The notes: a model not told the origin generated them from the letters alone. 62,021 bases of DNA from an uncultured Bacteroidales bacterium (GCA_947074105.1 CAMTON010000009.1:1-62021); one strand, 5' to 3'. Shown: positions 44,388 to 53,855, numbered from the stretch's first letter. A program made the numbers and translations.

Positions 44388-44578
44388 AATCTGATTGAAA
44401 ATTTCTATTTATTAATTATTTGTGATGAATTGATTATTTATTTCCGTTATCATAAAAAATTTATTCCTCATGAACTGCATATTAATATCAAATGTTTATA
44501 AATTAGCGACATAACAATATGCACATGCTATATAGCGGCCGATAAGGATGGATACGAAATATTACAGAGCATAAAATT

Positions 44579-45271
44579 ATGGAAAAAAGCGCTATTATAA
44601 GAATGAAAGATATATTTAATTATCTTAAGCAATTAGCTAAACATAATAACCGGGAATGGTTTAAAGAACATAAAGATGAATATGATTCAGTTAGAGTTGT
44701 ATTTGAGTTTCTCGTTCAGCAATTCATAGAAGAATTATCTCTTTTCGACACTTCCTTACACGGAGTAAGAGCAAAAGACTGCATGTTCAGAATTTACAGA
44801 GATATCCGTTTCTCTCACGATAAGACTCCATATAAACCTTATTTCAGTGCCTGGATTACGCGGACAGGCAGGAAAGGAGAATACCCGGGATATTACATAC
44901 ATATTGAGCCCGGAAATGTGCGTCTTTCAGCCGGAATATGGCATCCGGATCCTAAATTACTGAAAATGGTCCGTAAGGAAATATTTGATTTTTATGAAGA
45001 TTTTGAAGAAATAACAGAAGATAAAAACTTCAAGAAGTTATTTGGTCAGATACGCGGAGATAAACTAAAATCAATCCCGAAAGGATATGATAAGACTTTC
45101 AAAGGTGCCGAATATCTTAAGTTAAAAGACTTCTTCCTGGATTATCCGGTGGATGACAGTTTTTTCAACCGCGAAGACTGGATAATGCAGGCTGCTAAGG
45201 TCATGCAGGAAGCATATAAATTCAACAGTTTTATAAATGTAGCTGTTGAAGAGTTTTATGAAAGAGATTGA
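44579..45271 (+). CDS. DUF2461 (TIGR02453) family protein
   Basis: A 230-residue protein of the DUF2461 family. The hallmarks are the N-terminal block FNYLKQLAKHNNREWFKEHKDEYD, DCMFRIYRDIRFSHDKTPYKPY in the middle, and the GYYIHIEPGNVRLSAGIWHPDPKLL segment. The biochemical function is unknown. ATG 44579 is used, although ATG 44603 would begin the conserved block more directly. It ends in a terminator shared with the converging porin gene. Confidence 0.85.
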   Translation: MEKSAIIRMKDIFNYLKQLAKHNNREWFKEHKDEYDSVRVVFEFLVQQFIEELSLFDTSLHGVRAKDCMFRIYRDIRFSHDKTPYKPYFSAWITRTGRKGEYPGYYIHIEPGNVRLSAGIWHPDPKLLKMVRKEIFDFYEDFEEITEDKNFKKLFGQIRGDKLKSIPKGYDKTFKGAEYLKLKDFFLDYPVDDSFFNREDWIMQAAKVMQEAYKFNSFINVAVEEFYERD

Positions 45272-45283
45272 TATATTATACAA

Positions 45284-45327
45284 AAAAAGTAAGGACACTT
45301 TTCTCAAAGAAAGTGTCCTTACTTTTT
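45284..45327. terminator. Bidirectional terminator between DUF2461 and porin genes
   Basis: A perfect 17-base inverted repeat (45285-45301 and 45310-45326) flanked by A and T runs, between convergent genes. It is 13 bases after the DUF2461 stop. Confidence 0.9.
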
Positions 45328-45359
45328 ATATTATTACTTCTGTTTAATCTTGTAAATTA

Positions 45360-46973
45360 TCAGAATTTATATCCTAATGTTACTACAAATTTATAAGAGC
45401 TTGTATTAAGTCTTGTAGGTGACGAGCTGACATACATTGTTCCGTCTTCAGAAGCAGAAGGCATAAGATATGCATCCTGATTGTTCTGACGCCAGACGAA
45501 AGCTAAATCAGCGAATACATTTCCTACTCTGTAACCAAGACCTCCGGTATAATATTGAGTTGTGCGGTCCAGAACATAACTTGGAATAGTTCCTGCAGGA
45601 TACATATCCACTTCGTTATCCAGAACATTTTTCTCATAAGCAGACCACTGATTAGCAAAACCGAATCGAAGGCTTACTTCCGGAGTCAATCTGAATTCTG
45701 CTCCGACTTTAAACGAATGAAGATCACGAAGCTGATTTGAAATATCATTATTTACACCTTCGAAAGGATAATCATATCCTTCAGGATCCTTGTATTTAAT
45801 AGTCTTATAATCTGAAAGCTCATATTCAGCACTAAGGATACCAACTGTCCCTAATACCGCAGCCGCTGAAAACTGATATTTCCATGGCGTCTGTAGTTTA
45901 TAATCATAATAGTCACTTGGTGAGTTTACACGTTTTCCGGCATAAGTACCCGTATTATCCAGATTCGGAACACCTGAAGATTCAAGAACTGCTCCAAATT
46001 CATCTGTCATATTATACCATGTCGGTGTGTGTACTGCGAAACCGAATCGCAGATAGTTTGAAGCTCTTAATATAAGCCCCATTTTCACATTAAGACCTGT
46101 ACCATGTGTATCAAGATAATTATCAAGCTTATAGTTTGCATAAGAATTATAAGATCCCGGATTTCCTGCCTGCCAGTAGTATTCATCATAATAAGTTTTC
46201 AGTTTATAATCTAAATCTACCACACCAAGGCCTACTCCCCAATAAACAATATTGGAAATATTACCTCCTATATTGAATGTATATTCATCTATTGACTTAG
46301 ATTCGTCAACAAACAGATCTCCTCCGAAATCTACATTCTCATTCATATAAAGACCTTCATAATTGCTTCCGTTGTTGGAAATAATATTTCCGTTGTATCC
46401 GAGGATAGACAGCCACGGAGCAGAAGTATCATAATAAGGATCGTGAGTTCTTGAAGTTATAAGATCGGCAGCATTGCCTCCCCATATATTTGCGCGGTCA
46501 GCTATATAATCACTCAGCGCGTTTTTCATATTGTTCTGTGTCACTTTATAACGTCGTTTTTCTCCCGCTTTACGGTTAAAGGAAAAACCGAAGTTAAAAC
46601 TTACAAGACCGTCAGAATTACCTGTTCTATATGTTCCCACATATCCCAGCGTATTGGCATCGATATTAAATTTAGAGTTATTATAACCCATTCCGTTATA
46701 TCCATTACCCTGAATAGTAGAAGTTTTGGTCTCCACTCCGCCTATCGAACCTGTTATAACAACTTCAGAGCTTCTGTAAACTCCGATTCCGGCAGGATTA
46801 TGTGACAAAGTAGTAATATCTCCACCTAATGCGCCGAAGGCTCCCGCCATACTCATATATCTTGCAGTTCCGACTATATCTGTCTTAGTATAGTTTACGG
46901 CATCCATCACAGACTGACCGAAAAACGGAACACTGCAAAGTAAAAGCCCGTTTATTAAAATTATCTTTTTCAT
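45360..46973 (-). CDS. FadL/OmpP1-family outer membrane protein
   Basis: A 537-residue beta-barrel protein with a signal peptide ending near PFFGQ (residue 18). The mature N-terminus has the FadL/OmpP1 plug signature: ARYMSMAGAFGALGGDITTLSHNPAGIGVYRSSEVV. Aromatic-rich alternating strands run to a terminal LGYKF with a C-terminal Phe. It would form an outer-membrane channel for hydrophobic compounds. It is longer than PorV-type relatives. I chose ATG 46973 (MKKIILI) over 46979, which adds two residues. Confidence 0.85.
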   Translation of the reverse strand: MKKIILINGLLLCSVPFFGQSVMDAVNYTKTDIVGTARYMSMAGAFGALGGDITTLSHNPAGIGVYRSSEVVITGSIGGVETKTSTIQGNGYNGMGYNNSKFNIDANTLGYVGTYRTGNSDGLVSFNFGFSFNRKAGEKRRYKVTQNNMKNALSDYIADRANIWGGNAADLITSRTHDPYYDTSAPWLSILGYNGNIISNNGSNYEGLYMNENVDFGGDLFVDESKSIDEYTFNIGGNISNIVYWGVGLGVVDLDYKLKTYYDEYYWQAGNPGSYNSYANYKLDNYLDTHGTGLNVKMGLILRASNYLRFGFAVHTPTWYNMTDEFGAVLESSGVPNLDNTGTYAGKRVNSPSDYYDYKLQTPWKYQFSAAAVLGTVGILSAEYELSDYKTIKYKDPEGYDYPFEGVNNDISNQLRDLHSFKVGAEFRLTPEVSLRFGFANQWSAYEKNVLDNEVDMYPAGTIPSYVLDRTTQYYTGGLGYRVGNVFADLAFVWRQNNQDAYLMPSASEDGTMYVSSSPTRLNTSSYKFVVTLGYKF

Positions 46974-47068
46974 ACACAAATCCTTTATATTTTACGGATA
47001 ATAATTCTTTTTCTCACAAAATAAAGTTATTATCCCGATGTTGCAAAATACACATACATATTTTAAAC

Positions 47069-47118
47069 AAAAACACGCTTTGAAATGCGTCTCTAAAGAC
47101 ATTTCAAAACGTGTTTTG
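47069..47118 (-). terminator. Terminator of the low-complexity exported protein
   Basis: An 18-base inverted repeat with one wobble position (47070-47087 and 47100-47117), followed by T residues on the minus strand. It lies 12 bases after the stop codon. Confidence 0.82.
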
Positions 47119-47129
47119 GTAATATATCT

Positions 47130-48530
47130 TTATCTGCGCCCCCCTCTTCCGCTACTTGAGCCGGATGAACTAGATGATCCTCTTGAAGAAGAACCACCCG
47201 AACCTGAAGGTGCAGAATACGAACTGCTCGGAGCAGAATATGAGCCGGAACCACTGCTTCTTGAATTGCTTCTTGAAGAAGACGACGAAGAAGAACCTGA
47301 AGAACTGCTTCCCCTGTTAGAAGAGGAACTACTCACACGGTTAGAGGAAGAGCTGCCTGAGTTCGTTGTGGCATTTGTCGACGTTCCCTGATTTGAAGAA
47401 GGACGTGTCACTCTTCCGGATGATGTCCCCGAATTATTCGATGATCCTGTAGAAGGTCTTGTCACAGTAGTTGAACTGCTGCCTGAAGAAGGACGTGTTG
47501 ACACTTCTCCGGAAGAACTTCCCGATGACGGACGAGTTACTCTGTTTGATGTCGTACCGGAAGAAGTTCCGGGGCGAGTTACAGAGATATTGTTTCCTGA
47601 TACTCCGGGTCTTGAAGAAGAAGCCGAAGTATTTCTGTCATTGCTATTTACATTAGGACGTGTGCTTGGACGCGTATCTCTTCCTGATGAAGGATTTCTG
47701 CTTCCGGATCCGGAAACGTAATTATTGTCACGGCTTCCAGGTCTGTAGTTATTATTTCCTGACGGTCTGCCGTAATAAGGATTTCTTGATGTCGAAGAAT
47801 AATGAGGATTATAGTTTGGTCTGTGATGAGAATTACCCCAGCCCCATCCGGGATTGTGATATCCCCAACATGGTCGGTTGTAACCTCCCCAGCTGTGACC
47901 CCAATAGCCACCCCAGTATCCGCCCCATCCTGCATTCCATCCGAATCCCCAACCGAATGAGCCATAATAGAAAGGATCGTAATAACCATAATTCCAACCC
48001 CAACCCGGACCCCAGTAATATGGACTTGCCCAGTTATTATACCAACCGTTATAACCATAATAGTTCTGATCGATATAAATATTTACCTCGCTGTATTCAG
48101 GTGTAAGATGCAGCGTAAAATCTTTATTATGAAATCTTCTTATTCTGTCAGAGTAAACATATCCATTGTCATTTTCAAAATATATATTTACGGTTTTATC
48201 ACCCTCCGGCATCTGCTGAACGGCATATTCATTTGAATAAATCTGATTGTCATCATAAATTTCAGTTCCGGCACTGTAACGACGATTATATTCATCAACA
48301 TCTCTTAAGTTGACGCTGCCTGAAGTTGTGCCTGACGGAATGTATATTTCGGTTACCGTATTATTTTGCGGAACCTGCTGAATTTGAGCTTTCTTTTCTT
48401 TTACGATTTTATTTTCTGATTTGGGATTATAATAAATATCGTCTTCGTATTGAAAAGAAGATTGAGCGAAGGCTGCCGTAACACTTATTGCTGAAAGTAA
48501 CACAAGCGATGAGATCTTTTTTGTCTTCAT
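47130..48530 (-). CDS. Exported protein with Trp/Gly-rich core and Ser/Arg-rich repeat tail
   Basis: A 466-residue protein with a signal peptide ending near AAFAQ (residue 23); ATG 48530 is preferred over 48575 for that reason. After a region with a YVYSDRIRRFHNKDFTLHL and EVNIYIDQNYYGYNGW block, the middle is dominated by Trp, Gly and Tyr. The last 210 residues are low complexity, with repeats of the form TRPSSGSS and a final SSRGSSSSSGSSSGRGGRR. Such proteins in Bacteroidetes are annotated as hypothetical exported proteins. The tail is likely flexible and cationic, perhaps at the cell surface or outer membrane. Confidence 0.7.
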   Translation of the reverse strand: MKTKKISSLVLLSAISVTAAFAQSSFQYEDDIYYNPKSENKIVKEKKAQIQQVPQNNTVTEIYIPSGTTSGSVNLRDVDEYNRRYSAGTEIYDDNQIYSNEYAVQQMPEGDKTVNIYFENDNGYVYSDRIRRFHNKDFTLHLTPEYSEVNIYIDQNYYGYNGWYNNWASPYYWGPGWGWNYGYYDPFYYGSFGWGFGWNAGWGGYWGGYWGHSWGGYNRPCWGYHNPGWGWGNSHHRPNYNPHYSSTSRNPYYGRPSGNNNYRPGSRDNNYVSGSGSRNPSSGRDTRPSTRPNVNSNDRNTSASSSRPGVSGNNISVTRPGTSSGTTSNRVTRPSSGSSSGEVSTRPSSGSSSTTVTRPSTGSSNNSGTSSGRVTRPSSNQGTSTNATTNSGSSSSNRVSSSSSNRGSSSSGSSSSSSSRSNSRSSGSGSYSAPSSSYSAPSGSGGSSSRGSSSSSGSSSGRGGRR

Positions 48531-48618
48531 GATTAATCCTCCTTTTAAGTTAATGCCCGGTATTTTTTTATCCAAAAATTTGATTTCATTATTAAAAAGA
48601 CCAAGCCATTGATATATA

Positions 48619-48626
48619 CAAATATA
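48619..48626 (-). promoter_or_regulatory. -7-like element of the low-complexity exported protein
   Basis: The minus strand reads TATATTTG, matching TAnnTTTG, 89 bases before the start codon. The -33 partner is not obvious. Confidence 0.35.
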
Positions 48627-48805
48627 ATCAATTAAGTATATTGTTTTTGAATATAAGGTTTATTTAACAATAACCGCATGTTTGATTATACCTCTTTTTA
48701 AGTAAGACGATTTTTACACTCAAAGGTTGCATCACGTTATTGTTTTTTTCTCTTATTAGGCAAAAACTAACATTTTTTAATAATCCTATATGCATTATAT
48801 CTTAT

Positions 48806-48813
48806 TACCTTTG
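48806..48813 (+). promoter_or_regulatory. -7 element of prmA
   Basis: TACCTTTG matches TAnnTTTG and lies 49 bases before the prmA ATG. The -33 region is T-rich but without a clear TTTG at the expected distance. Confidence 0.45.
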
Positions 48814-48861
48814 TCATATATATACGGATATTAAACAAACAAAACAACAACCTGTAAGACA

Positions 48862-49704
48862 ATGAATTACAAAGAAATAAAGATATCTATCAATCCTTTT
48901 TCGGAAGTATTTTCCGATATAATTTCTTCTATGCTTGGTGAAATAGGATTTGAAAGTTTTATTATTGAAAATGAAACGCTCCTTGCTTACATCACTGAAG
49001 GTGAGTATGATGAGGAAAAACTGAAAGAAACGCTTGACAGCTTTCCTCTTGAAGCTTCTGTCACTTATTCGGTAGCTGACATTGAGCAGCAGAACTGGAA
49101 TGAAGAGTGGGAAAAAAATTATTTTCAGCCAATAATCCTGGGGAATGACTGTGTTATACATTCTACTTTTCACAAAGATATACCGGCGGCTAAATATGAT
49201 ATTCTGATTGATCCGAAAATGGCTTTCGGCACAGGTCATCATGAAACTACGAGTCAGATGTTATCCGAGATACTGGGATATGATTTTAAAGATAAGAATG
49301 TGCTTGACATGGGTTGTGGTACGGCTGTTCTTGCTATTCTGGCTTTAAAATGCGGTGCTAAACATGCTCGCGCCATAGATATTGACGATTGGGTGTGCGA
49401 CAATGCTGTTGAGAATTGCGCTTTAAACAATATTGAGAATATCTCTGTAGAATGCGGAGATGCCTCTCTTCTTTCTGACGGACAGACGTATGACGTGATT
49501 CTTGCAAATATAAACCGCAATATTCTTCTTAATGATTTACAGCATTATGCTAAATGCATGAAGCCTGGCGCAGTCATCTTTATGAGTGGTTTTTATACTC
49601 AGGATGTCGATGCAATAAAGGAGGAAGCTGAGAAACAGGGTCTGAAATTTGATTATTATAAAGACAGAAATAACTGGGTCGTAATAAGATTCACAAAATC
49701 ATAA
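48862..49704 (+). CDS. prmA: Ribosomal protein L11 methyltransferase
   Basis: A 280-residue PrmA that trimethylates ribosomal protein L11 with SAM. The N-terminal L11-recognition domain is followed by the linker NWNEEWEKNYFQPIILG, the DPKMAFGTGHHETT motif, and the SAM-binding site VLDMGCGTAVLAILALKCGA, then ANINRNIL, all diagnostic. Length is within the family. It is monocistronic and followed by a long hairpin. Confidence 0.94.
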   Translation: MNYKEIKISINPFSEVFSDIISSMLGEIGFESFIIENETLLAYITEGEYDEEKLKETLDSFPLEASVTYSVADIEQQNWNEEWEKNYFQPIILGNDCVIHSTFHKDIPAAKYDILIDPKMAFGTGHHETTSQMLSEILGYDFKDKNVLDMGCGTAVLAILALKCGAKHARAIDIDDWVCDNAVENCALNNIENISVECGDASLLSDGQTYDVILANINRNILLNDLQHYAKCMKPGAVIFMSGFYTQDVDAIKEEAEKQGLKFDYYKDRNNWVVIRFTKS

Positions 49705-49731
49705 TCTTTTTTATTCAACATAATTTATGTG

Positions 49732-49789
49732 CAACCGCCCACTTTCAATATTGTCACCGTTCGGTGTTAATATTGAAAGTGGGCGGTTG
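49732..49789. repeat. Long near-perfect hairpin downstream of prmA
   Basis: Two perfect 21-base arms (49732-49752 and 49769-49789) enclose a second 5-base stem, CACCG and CGGTG, with a 2-base loop. The arms are GC-rich at the base. No T run follows the 3' arm, so it is not a classical intrinsic terminator, though it begins 27 bases after the prmA stop. It could protect the mRNA 3' end or be a mobile-repeat remnant. Confidence 0.7.
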
Positions 49790-49969
49790 TCATATTAACA
49801 CTGTACGGCCTTTTTATAATCCATATATTAGTGTTAAGTTCAGACCTTAAAAGAAAGGTATTATGGCGAATTAAATCATTTTAAAGCTTTATTATAAATT
49901 GAACAAGAACCATACAGATTTGTAAATAATACAAATGAATTATTATTAATTGTTTAAAATAATATTGAT

Positions 49970-50227
49970 ATGGATTTTATATGGTTTATTCTGATTGGAG
50001 GAGTAGCAGGACTTATTGCCGGAAAAATAATGCGCGGCGTAGGTTTTGGAATATTCGTTAATATAATTGTGGGTATAATAGGCGGTGTCATCGGAGGATG
50101 GCTTTTCCGTTTATTCGGTCTTCATACCGGTGGATCTATAATCGGAGGTCTGATAACATCGGTTGTTGGCGCTGTTGTGTTTATATGGATTCTTGACCTG
50201 TTCAGGCGCAAGAAAAAGAAACAATAA
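49970..50227 (+). CDS. GlsB/YeaQ/YmgE family stress-response membrane protein
   Basis: An 85-residue membrane protein with three hydrophobic segments, rich in glycine (AGLIAGKIMRGVGFG, GIIGGVIGGWLF). This is the pattern of the transglycosylase-associated GlsB/YeaQ/YmgE family, small proteins often induced by envelope or general stress. It ends in a basic RRKKKKQ tail. It is monocistronic and followed by a terminator. Confidence 0.88.
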   Translation: MDFIWFILIGGVAGLIAGKIMRGVGFGIFVNIIVGIIGGVIGGWLFRLFGLHTGGSIIGGLITSVVGAVVFIWILDLFRRKKKKQ

Positions 50228-50288
50228 CTTTTATATAATCTCAAAAATCAGATGTTACCCTGAAGGGTATTTTCGGTTTGTTTTTATA

Positions 50289-50336
50289 AAAAAATGCAGC
50301 TCAAAAGTAATCATCTTACCTTTGAGCTGCATTTTT
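50289..50336. terminator. Terminator between GlsB-like and nucleosidase genes
   Basis: A roughly 20-base inverted repeat with one mismatch (50290-50310 and 50316-50336), A and T runs on each side. It serves the GlsB-like gene and, from the opposite strand, the nucleosidase gene whose stop is at 50357. Confidence 0.85.
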
Positions 50337-50356
50337 AATTTGTTTATCGCATTTGA

Positions 50357-51076
50357 TTATTTCAAAAGATAATCCATAATCTTTATACATGCATCTTTTA
50401 CATTATTGGATGCAAGTGAAAGATTTTCTCTGAACTCCTCTTCTGTTGCTCTTCCGCCGTCACAAAGATCGGTTACAGATTTAACACACATAAGTGGTGT
50501 ATTATATAACGATGCCACCCATGCGATTGCCGCAGCCTCCATATCTTTAAGTTCTCCGCCATTTTTGCGGATAAGCGCAAGATCTTCATCAGCCATATCC
50601 AGAGAACTTCCTGTTGTACAGTTACCCTGTTTGAATCCAAGATCTTTTGCAATTTCAGTAGCATCGACACAAGGATAAAAACCTACTCCCATTTCATACC
50701 ATCCTCCTGAATCACCGACACGACGGTCATGAAAATTGATCGGTGCCTTGCTCAGATATACATCACCGATATTAGCTCCGTTTGCTTTAAAAGCACCGCA
50801 TGTCCCGGCATTGATGATAAGATCGGGGTTAAGCTTGCTTATTACGATCTGTGTTGTAAGGGTTGCCGGTTCGCAGCCAACAAGATCAAGGCCGTTTTGC
50901 TGTCCGTTAAGAACTGCGAAAATCTCTTTTCCGTTGTGCGATCCTTTAAAAAGTTTTGGAGGAAGGGGCGCAAAAAAGTCTTTTACTTCTTCAAGTCCAT
51001 ATTTTTCGATTAAAGGAGCTGCTTCTGCATGCATTGCAAACATAAAGCATATACGTTGTGGATTAAGATCTTTCAT
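50357..51076 (-). CDS. 5'-methylthioadenosine/S-adenosylhomocysteine nucleosidase-like phosphorylase-family protein
   Basis: A 239-residue protein of the PNP/UDP family. It shows FAMHAEAAPLIEKY at the start, GTCGAFKANGANIGDVYLS in the middle, and the DMEAAAIAWVAS and VTDLCDG segments, where the Met-Glu and Asp side chains bind ribose and base. This fits MTA/SAH nucleosidases, which release adenine, and less likely a futalosine hydrolase, because menE elsewhere in the window points to the classical menaquinone route. It is the last gene before the prfC terminator, on the same strand, and appears to be its own unit. Confidence 0.8.
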   Translation of the reverse strand: MKDLNPQRICFMFAMHAEAAPLIEKYGLEEVKDFFAPLPPKLFKGSHNGKEIFAVLNGQQNGLDLVGCEPATLTTQIVISKLNPDLIINAGTCGAFKANGANIGDVYLSKAPINFHDRRVGDSGGWYEMGVGFYPCVDATEIAKDLGFKQGNCTTGSSLDMADEDLALIRKNGGELKDMEAAAIAWVASLYNTPLMCVKSVTDLCDGGRATEEEFRENLSLASNNVKDACIKIMDYLLK

Positions 51077-51111
51077 ATAATAGTTTCTTTTAAATTACGA
51101 AGCATTAAACA

Positions 51112-51146
51112 AAAAATAGAATCTGAGATTATCAGACTCTATTTTT
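51112..51146 (-). terminator. Terminator of prfC
   Basis: A 15-base inverted repeat with one mismatch (51112-51126 and 51132-51146) followed by T residues on the minus strand. It is 23 bases after the prfC stop. Confidence 0.8.
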
Positions 51147-51168
51147 ATGAGCTCGATATGAGAATATT

Positions 51169-52749
51169 TTAAAATTCCGAAGTAAAATGGAATTTGATTT
51201 TCGGGAAATCCTGTTGCGCCATCATAAGCACATAGCCAGAGTCAGCAAGAAAAACGTCTCTTCCGTCTTTATCGACAGCCATATACTGACTCTTACGACG
51301 TTTGAAGTTCTGAAGAGCTTCAGCATCATCACTTTCAATCCAGCATGCTTTATACAGGTTGATTGGCTCCCAGCGACATTGAGCACCGTATTCATGAAGC
51401 AGACGGTACTGAATAACCTCAAACTGAAGCTGACCAACGGTACCGATAATCTTTCTTCCGTTAAACTGATTTGTAAATACCTGTGCCACACCTTCATCCA
51501 TAAGCTGCTCAATACCTTTGTTAAGCTGCTTTGTCTTCATTGGATCGGCGTTCTCGATATATTTGAACATCTCGGGTGAAAAGCTCGGTATACCTTTGAA
51601 ATGAAGCATTTCTCCTCCTGTCAGAGTATCGCCGATTTTAAAGTTACCGGTATCAGGCAAACCTACGATATCACCTGCGAAAGCTTCATCAACGACTTCT
51701 TTCTTCTGTGCCATAAAAGCAGTAGGACTTGAGAAGCGCATCAGTTTATTATTTCTAACGTGTTTATAGTTTACGTTTCTTTCGAATTTTCCGGAACAGA
51801 TTTTCACGAAAGCGATACAGGAACGATGATTCGGATCCATATTAGCATGTATCTTGAATACGAAGCCTGAAAATCCTTCTTCCTCAGGTTTTACCTCTCT
51901 TTCAACCGCCTTAACAGGGCGCGGAGTCGGAGCAATCTTACAGAAACAGTCAAGAAGCTCTTTCACACCGAAATTATTAAGGGCCGAACCAAAGAATACC
52001 GGTGCGATTTCACCTGCAAGATAAGTATCGACATCAAATTCAGGATATACGCCTTCGATAAGCTCAAGATCCATTCTCAATTTGTCGGCATCAGCCTCAC
52101 CCACTCTATTATCAAGTTCAGGATCATTGACATCTGCGATTTCCACTGATTCTGTCACACGCTGTTTATTCGGAGTATAAAGATCCAGTTTATTCTCAAA
52201 TATATTGTAAACACCTTTGAAGCGTTGACCTATATTGATAGGCCAGCTTAAAGGACGCACGTTTATCTTAAGTTCTGATTCTATTTCATCAAGAAGATCA
52301 AAAGGATCTTTACCTTCGCGGTCCATCTTATTTACAAAGACGATAACAGGAGTTTTACGCATACGACATACTTCCATAAGTTTTCGTGTCTGCATTTCCA
52401 CACCTTTGGCTGTATCGATCACTATGATTACACTGTCAACAGCTGTCAGCGTACGGTAAGTGTCTTCAGCAAAGTCCTGGTGACCCGGAGTATCAAGGAT
52501 ATTGATTTTATATCCGTCATAGTCGAATGCCATTACGGATGTCGCAACAGAGATACCGCGCTGTTTTTCGATTTCCATCCAGTCGGAAGTTGCTGTTTTC
52601 TTGATCTTATTTGATTTTACCGCTCCTGCTACATGGATAGCTCCACCAAAAAGCAGAAGTTTCTCTGTAAGAGTCGTTTTACCGGCATCGGGATGTGAGA
52701 TGATGGCAAACGTTCTTCTTTTTTTTATTTCTTCAGTTAATACACTCAT
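51169..52749 (-). CDS. prfC: Peptide chain release factor 3
   Basis: A 526-residue translational GTPase that recycles RF1/RF2. G-domain motifs: [15 protein letters not shown] (G1), RGISVATSV (G2), [16 protein letters not shown] (G3), and [10 protein letters not shown] (G4). The C-terminal domains and length are those of RF3, not EF-G. Its promoter region includes a -7-like TAATTTTG on the minus strand at 52772-52779. It is monocistronic. Confidence 0.96.
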   Translation of the reverse strand: MSVLTEEIKKRRTFAIISHPDAGKTTLTEKLLLFGGAIHVAGAVKSNKIKKTATSDWMEIEKQRGISVATSVMAFDYDGYKINILDTPGHQDFAEDTYRTLTAVDSVIIVIDTAKGVEMQTRKLMEVCRMRKTPVIVFVNKMDREGKDPFDLLDEIESELKINVRPLSWPINIGQRFKGVYNIFENKLDLYTPNKQRVTESVEIADVNDPELDNRVGEADADKLRMDLELIEGVYPEFDVDTYLAGEIAPVFFGSALNNFGVKELLDCFCKIAPTPRPVKAVEREVKPEEEGFSGFVFKIHANMDPNHRSCIAFVKICSGKFERNVNYKHVRNNKLMRFSSPTAFMAQKKEVVDEAFAGDIVGLPDTGNFKIGDTLTGGEMLHFKGIPSFSPEMFKYIENADPMKTKQLNKGIEQLMDEGVAQVFTNQFNGRKIIGTVGQLQFEVIQYRLLHEYGAQCRWEPINLYKACWIESDDAEALQNFKRRKSQYMAVDKDGRDVFLADSGYVLMMAQQDFPKIKFHFTSEF

Positions 52750-52771
52750 TGATTATTCTCTTTTCAGGGCG

Positions 52772-52779
52772 CAAAATTA
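52772..52779 (-). promoter_or_regulatory. -7-like element of prfC
   Basis: The minus strand reads TAATTTTG, matching TAnnTTTG, 23 bases before the prfC start codon. The -33 element is unclear. Confidence 0.4.
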
Positions 52780-52846
52780 ATCAATTCAATTCGTAAAAAT
52801 AAATAAGGGGGAAAAAAAGAGTAAAAAATTAATATAATGGTTGTTA

Positions 52847-52885
52847 TAAAAAGTAAGCAGCCTGTCACACGACAGACTGCTTACT
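52847..52885 (-). terminator. Terminator hairpin of the candidate small RNA
   Basis: Arms 52852-52866 and 52871-52885 with one mismatch and an ACAC loop; five T residues follow on the minus strand. It is about 340 bases beyond the DUF4924 stop, too far to be an obvious terminator for that gene. Confidence 0.75.
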
Positions 52886-52966
52886 GCTAAATAACTCACT
52901 AATAAAATTAAATTCTAACTAAACATCATATATAACTAATATATCTTTTTTATTATGATACAAAGT
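52847..52966 (-). ncRNA. Candidate intergenic small RNA with promoter and terminator
   Basis: On the minus strand TAACTTTG (52971-52978) matches the -7 consensus and TTG at 52999-53001 is a -33 element 20 bases away. From a start near 52966 about 115 bases run to a strong hairpin (52852-52866 and 52871-52885, one mismatch) followed by five T. The transcript has no open frame above five codons after an ATG. This is the organisation of a free-standing small RNA. It is not similar to any RNA I recognise. Confidence 0.35.
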
Positions 52967-53225
52967 TAAGTGCACGGACGATGCTTTTCAATACCGAATA
53001 TCAGGTATTATTCTGATGTCTGCTACTTCGAATTAGGTATAACATGCATAAAAAGCTTATATTTTTATGATTTCAGTTATAAGAAATACTTCAAAAATGG
53101 CATTTTTATATAAAATGAAAGTCATTTATAAAAACTATAGTAAATGAATATTTTCTGAATATAAACAAACAGTTTACATTTCTATGCTAAACAAATACAT
53201 TTCTGCATTATGTATATTCTTTGAT

Positions 53226-53777
53226 TTAAAGACCTTCTATTTCCAGAGTACCTTCTTTATACTGACGGTATTTATCTGACAGAATTGCTAGAAAAGTGCC
53301 GATATCTTTTACAGCGGCAAGAGTTTCAGGAGAGACATCTTTATTTTTAAGTCGTAGCATAAGTACTCCGTAAAGAGCAAGGAAGCAAGTTTCAAGCTCT
53401 CCTACTGCATTTTCACCTGCCTTACTTCGAAGTTCTACAATATAAGGAAGCGTTTTATAGAACGCAGCGGTATAGAAATGCTCTTTTTCAGATCCTAAAA
53501 GATGCTGATGTATATCCGAAAGTTCCGATATTACATTTTTATTTATCTGAAGATGCCCTGACTCAAGTTTTTGTTCGATTCTCATCATTTCTATAAGATT
53601 CTCATACCACTCTGTCATTTCTTTTTTTTGCTTATCGTCAAGATCGAATTTATCAATTATATTCTTTTTTATCTCTTCAATATTAAGGTGATTGGCTCTT
53701 ATAGAATCTTCTACCTGCCACATATATAATAGGTATTCGGCGATATTTTCTTTTCTTTTTTTATTTGCAATTATCAT
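53226..53777 (-). CDS. DUF4924 family protein
   Basis: A 183-residue all-helical soluble protein of a family found mainly in Bacteroidetes. The conserved start is MIIANKKRKENIAEYLLYMWQVED. The rest is charged and amphipathic. Nothing is known of its function. In the family it often lies beside a peptidoglycan-ligase-like gene, and here the next upstream gene is a degenerate Mur-ligase-like protein. The synteny suggests a cell-wall link, which I infer only. Confidence 0.8.
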   Translation of the reverse strand: MIIANKKRKENIAEYLLYMWQVEDSIRANHLNIEEIKKNIIDKFDLDDKQKKEMTEWYENLIEMMRIEQKLESGHLQINKNVISELSDIHQHLLGSEKEHFYTAAFYKTLPYIVELRSKAGENAVGELETCFLALYGVLMLRLKNKDVSPETLAAVKDIGTFLAILSDKYRQYKEGTLEIEGL

Positions 53778-53855
53778 ATTTTACTGTTTTTAATATATCT
53801 GTTTTATAATTTTCTCTTATAAAATAACTTTATAAATGCCCCAATAGACATACAT

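Larger units (their letters stand above)
48531..48861. other. Divergent promoter region
   Basis: Between the low-complexity exported protein and prmA. It holds a -7-like element on the minus strand (48619-48626, TATATTTG) and one for prmA (48806-48813). No gene or repeat was found. Confidence 0.45.
52750..53225. other. 476-base gene-free stretch holding a candidate small RNA
   Basis: Between prfC and the DUF4924 gene, both minus strand. It has a promoter-like pair, then about 110 bases, then a terminator hairpin (see the separate candidate RNA entry). The remainder, 53000-53225, shows nothing that I can identify. Confidence 0.5.

Noticed and set aside
47038-47391. 117-codon plus-strand frame rich in Glu, Leu and Pro
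   Set aside because: It is the antisense shadow of the Ser/Arg-rich repeat tail on the minus strand.
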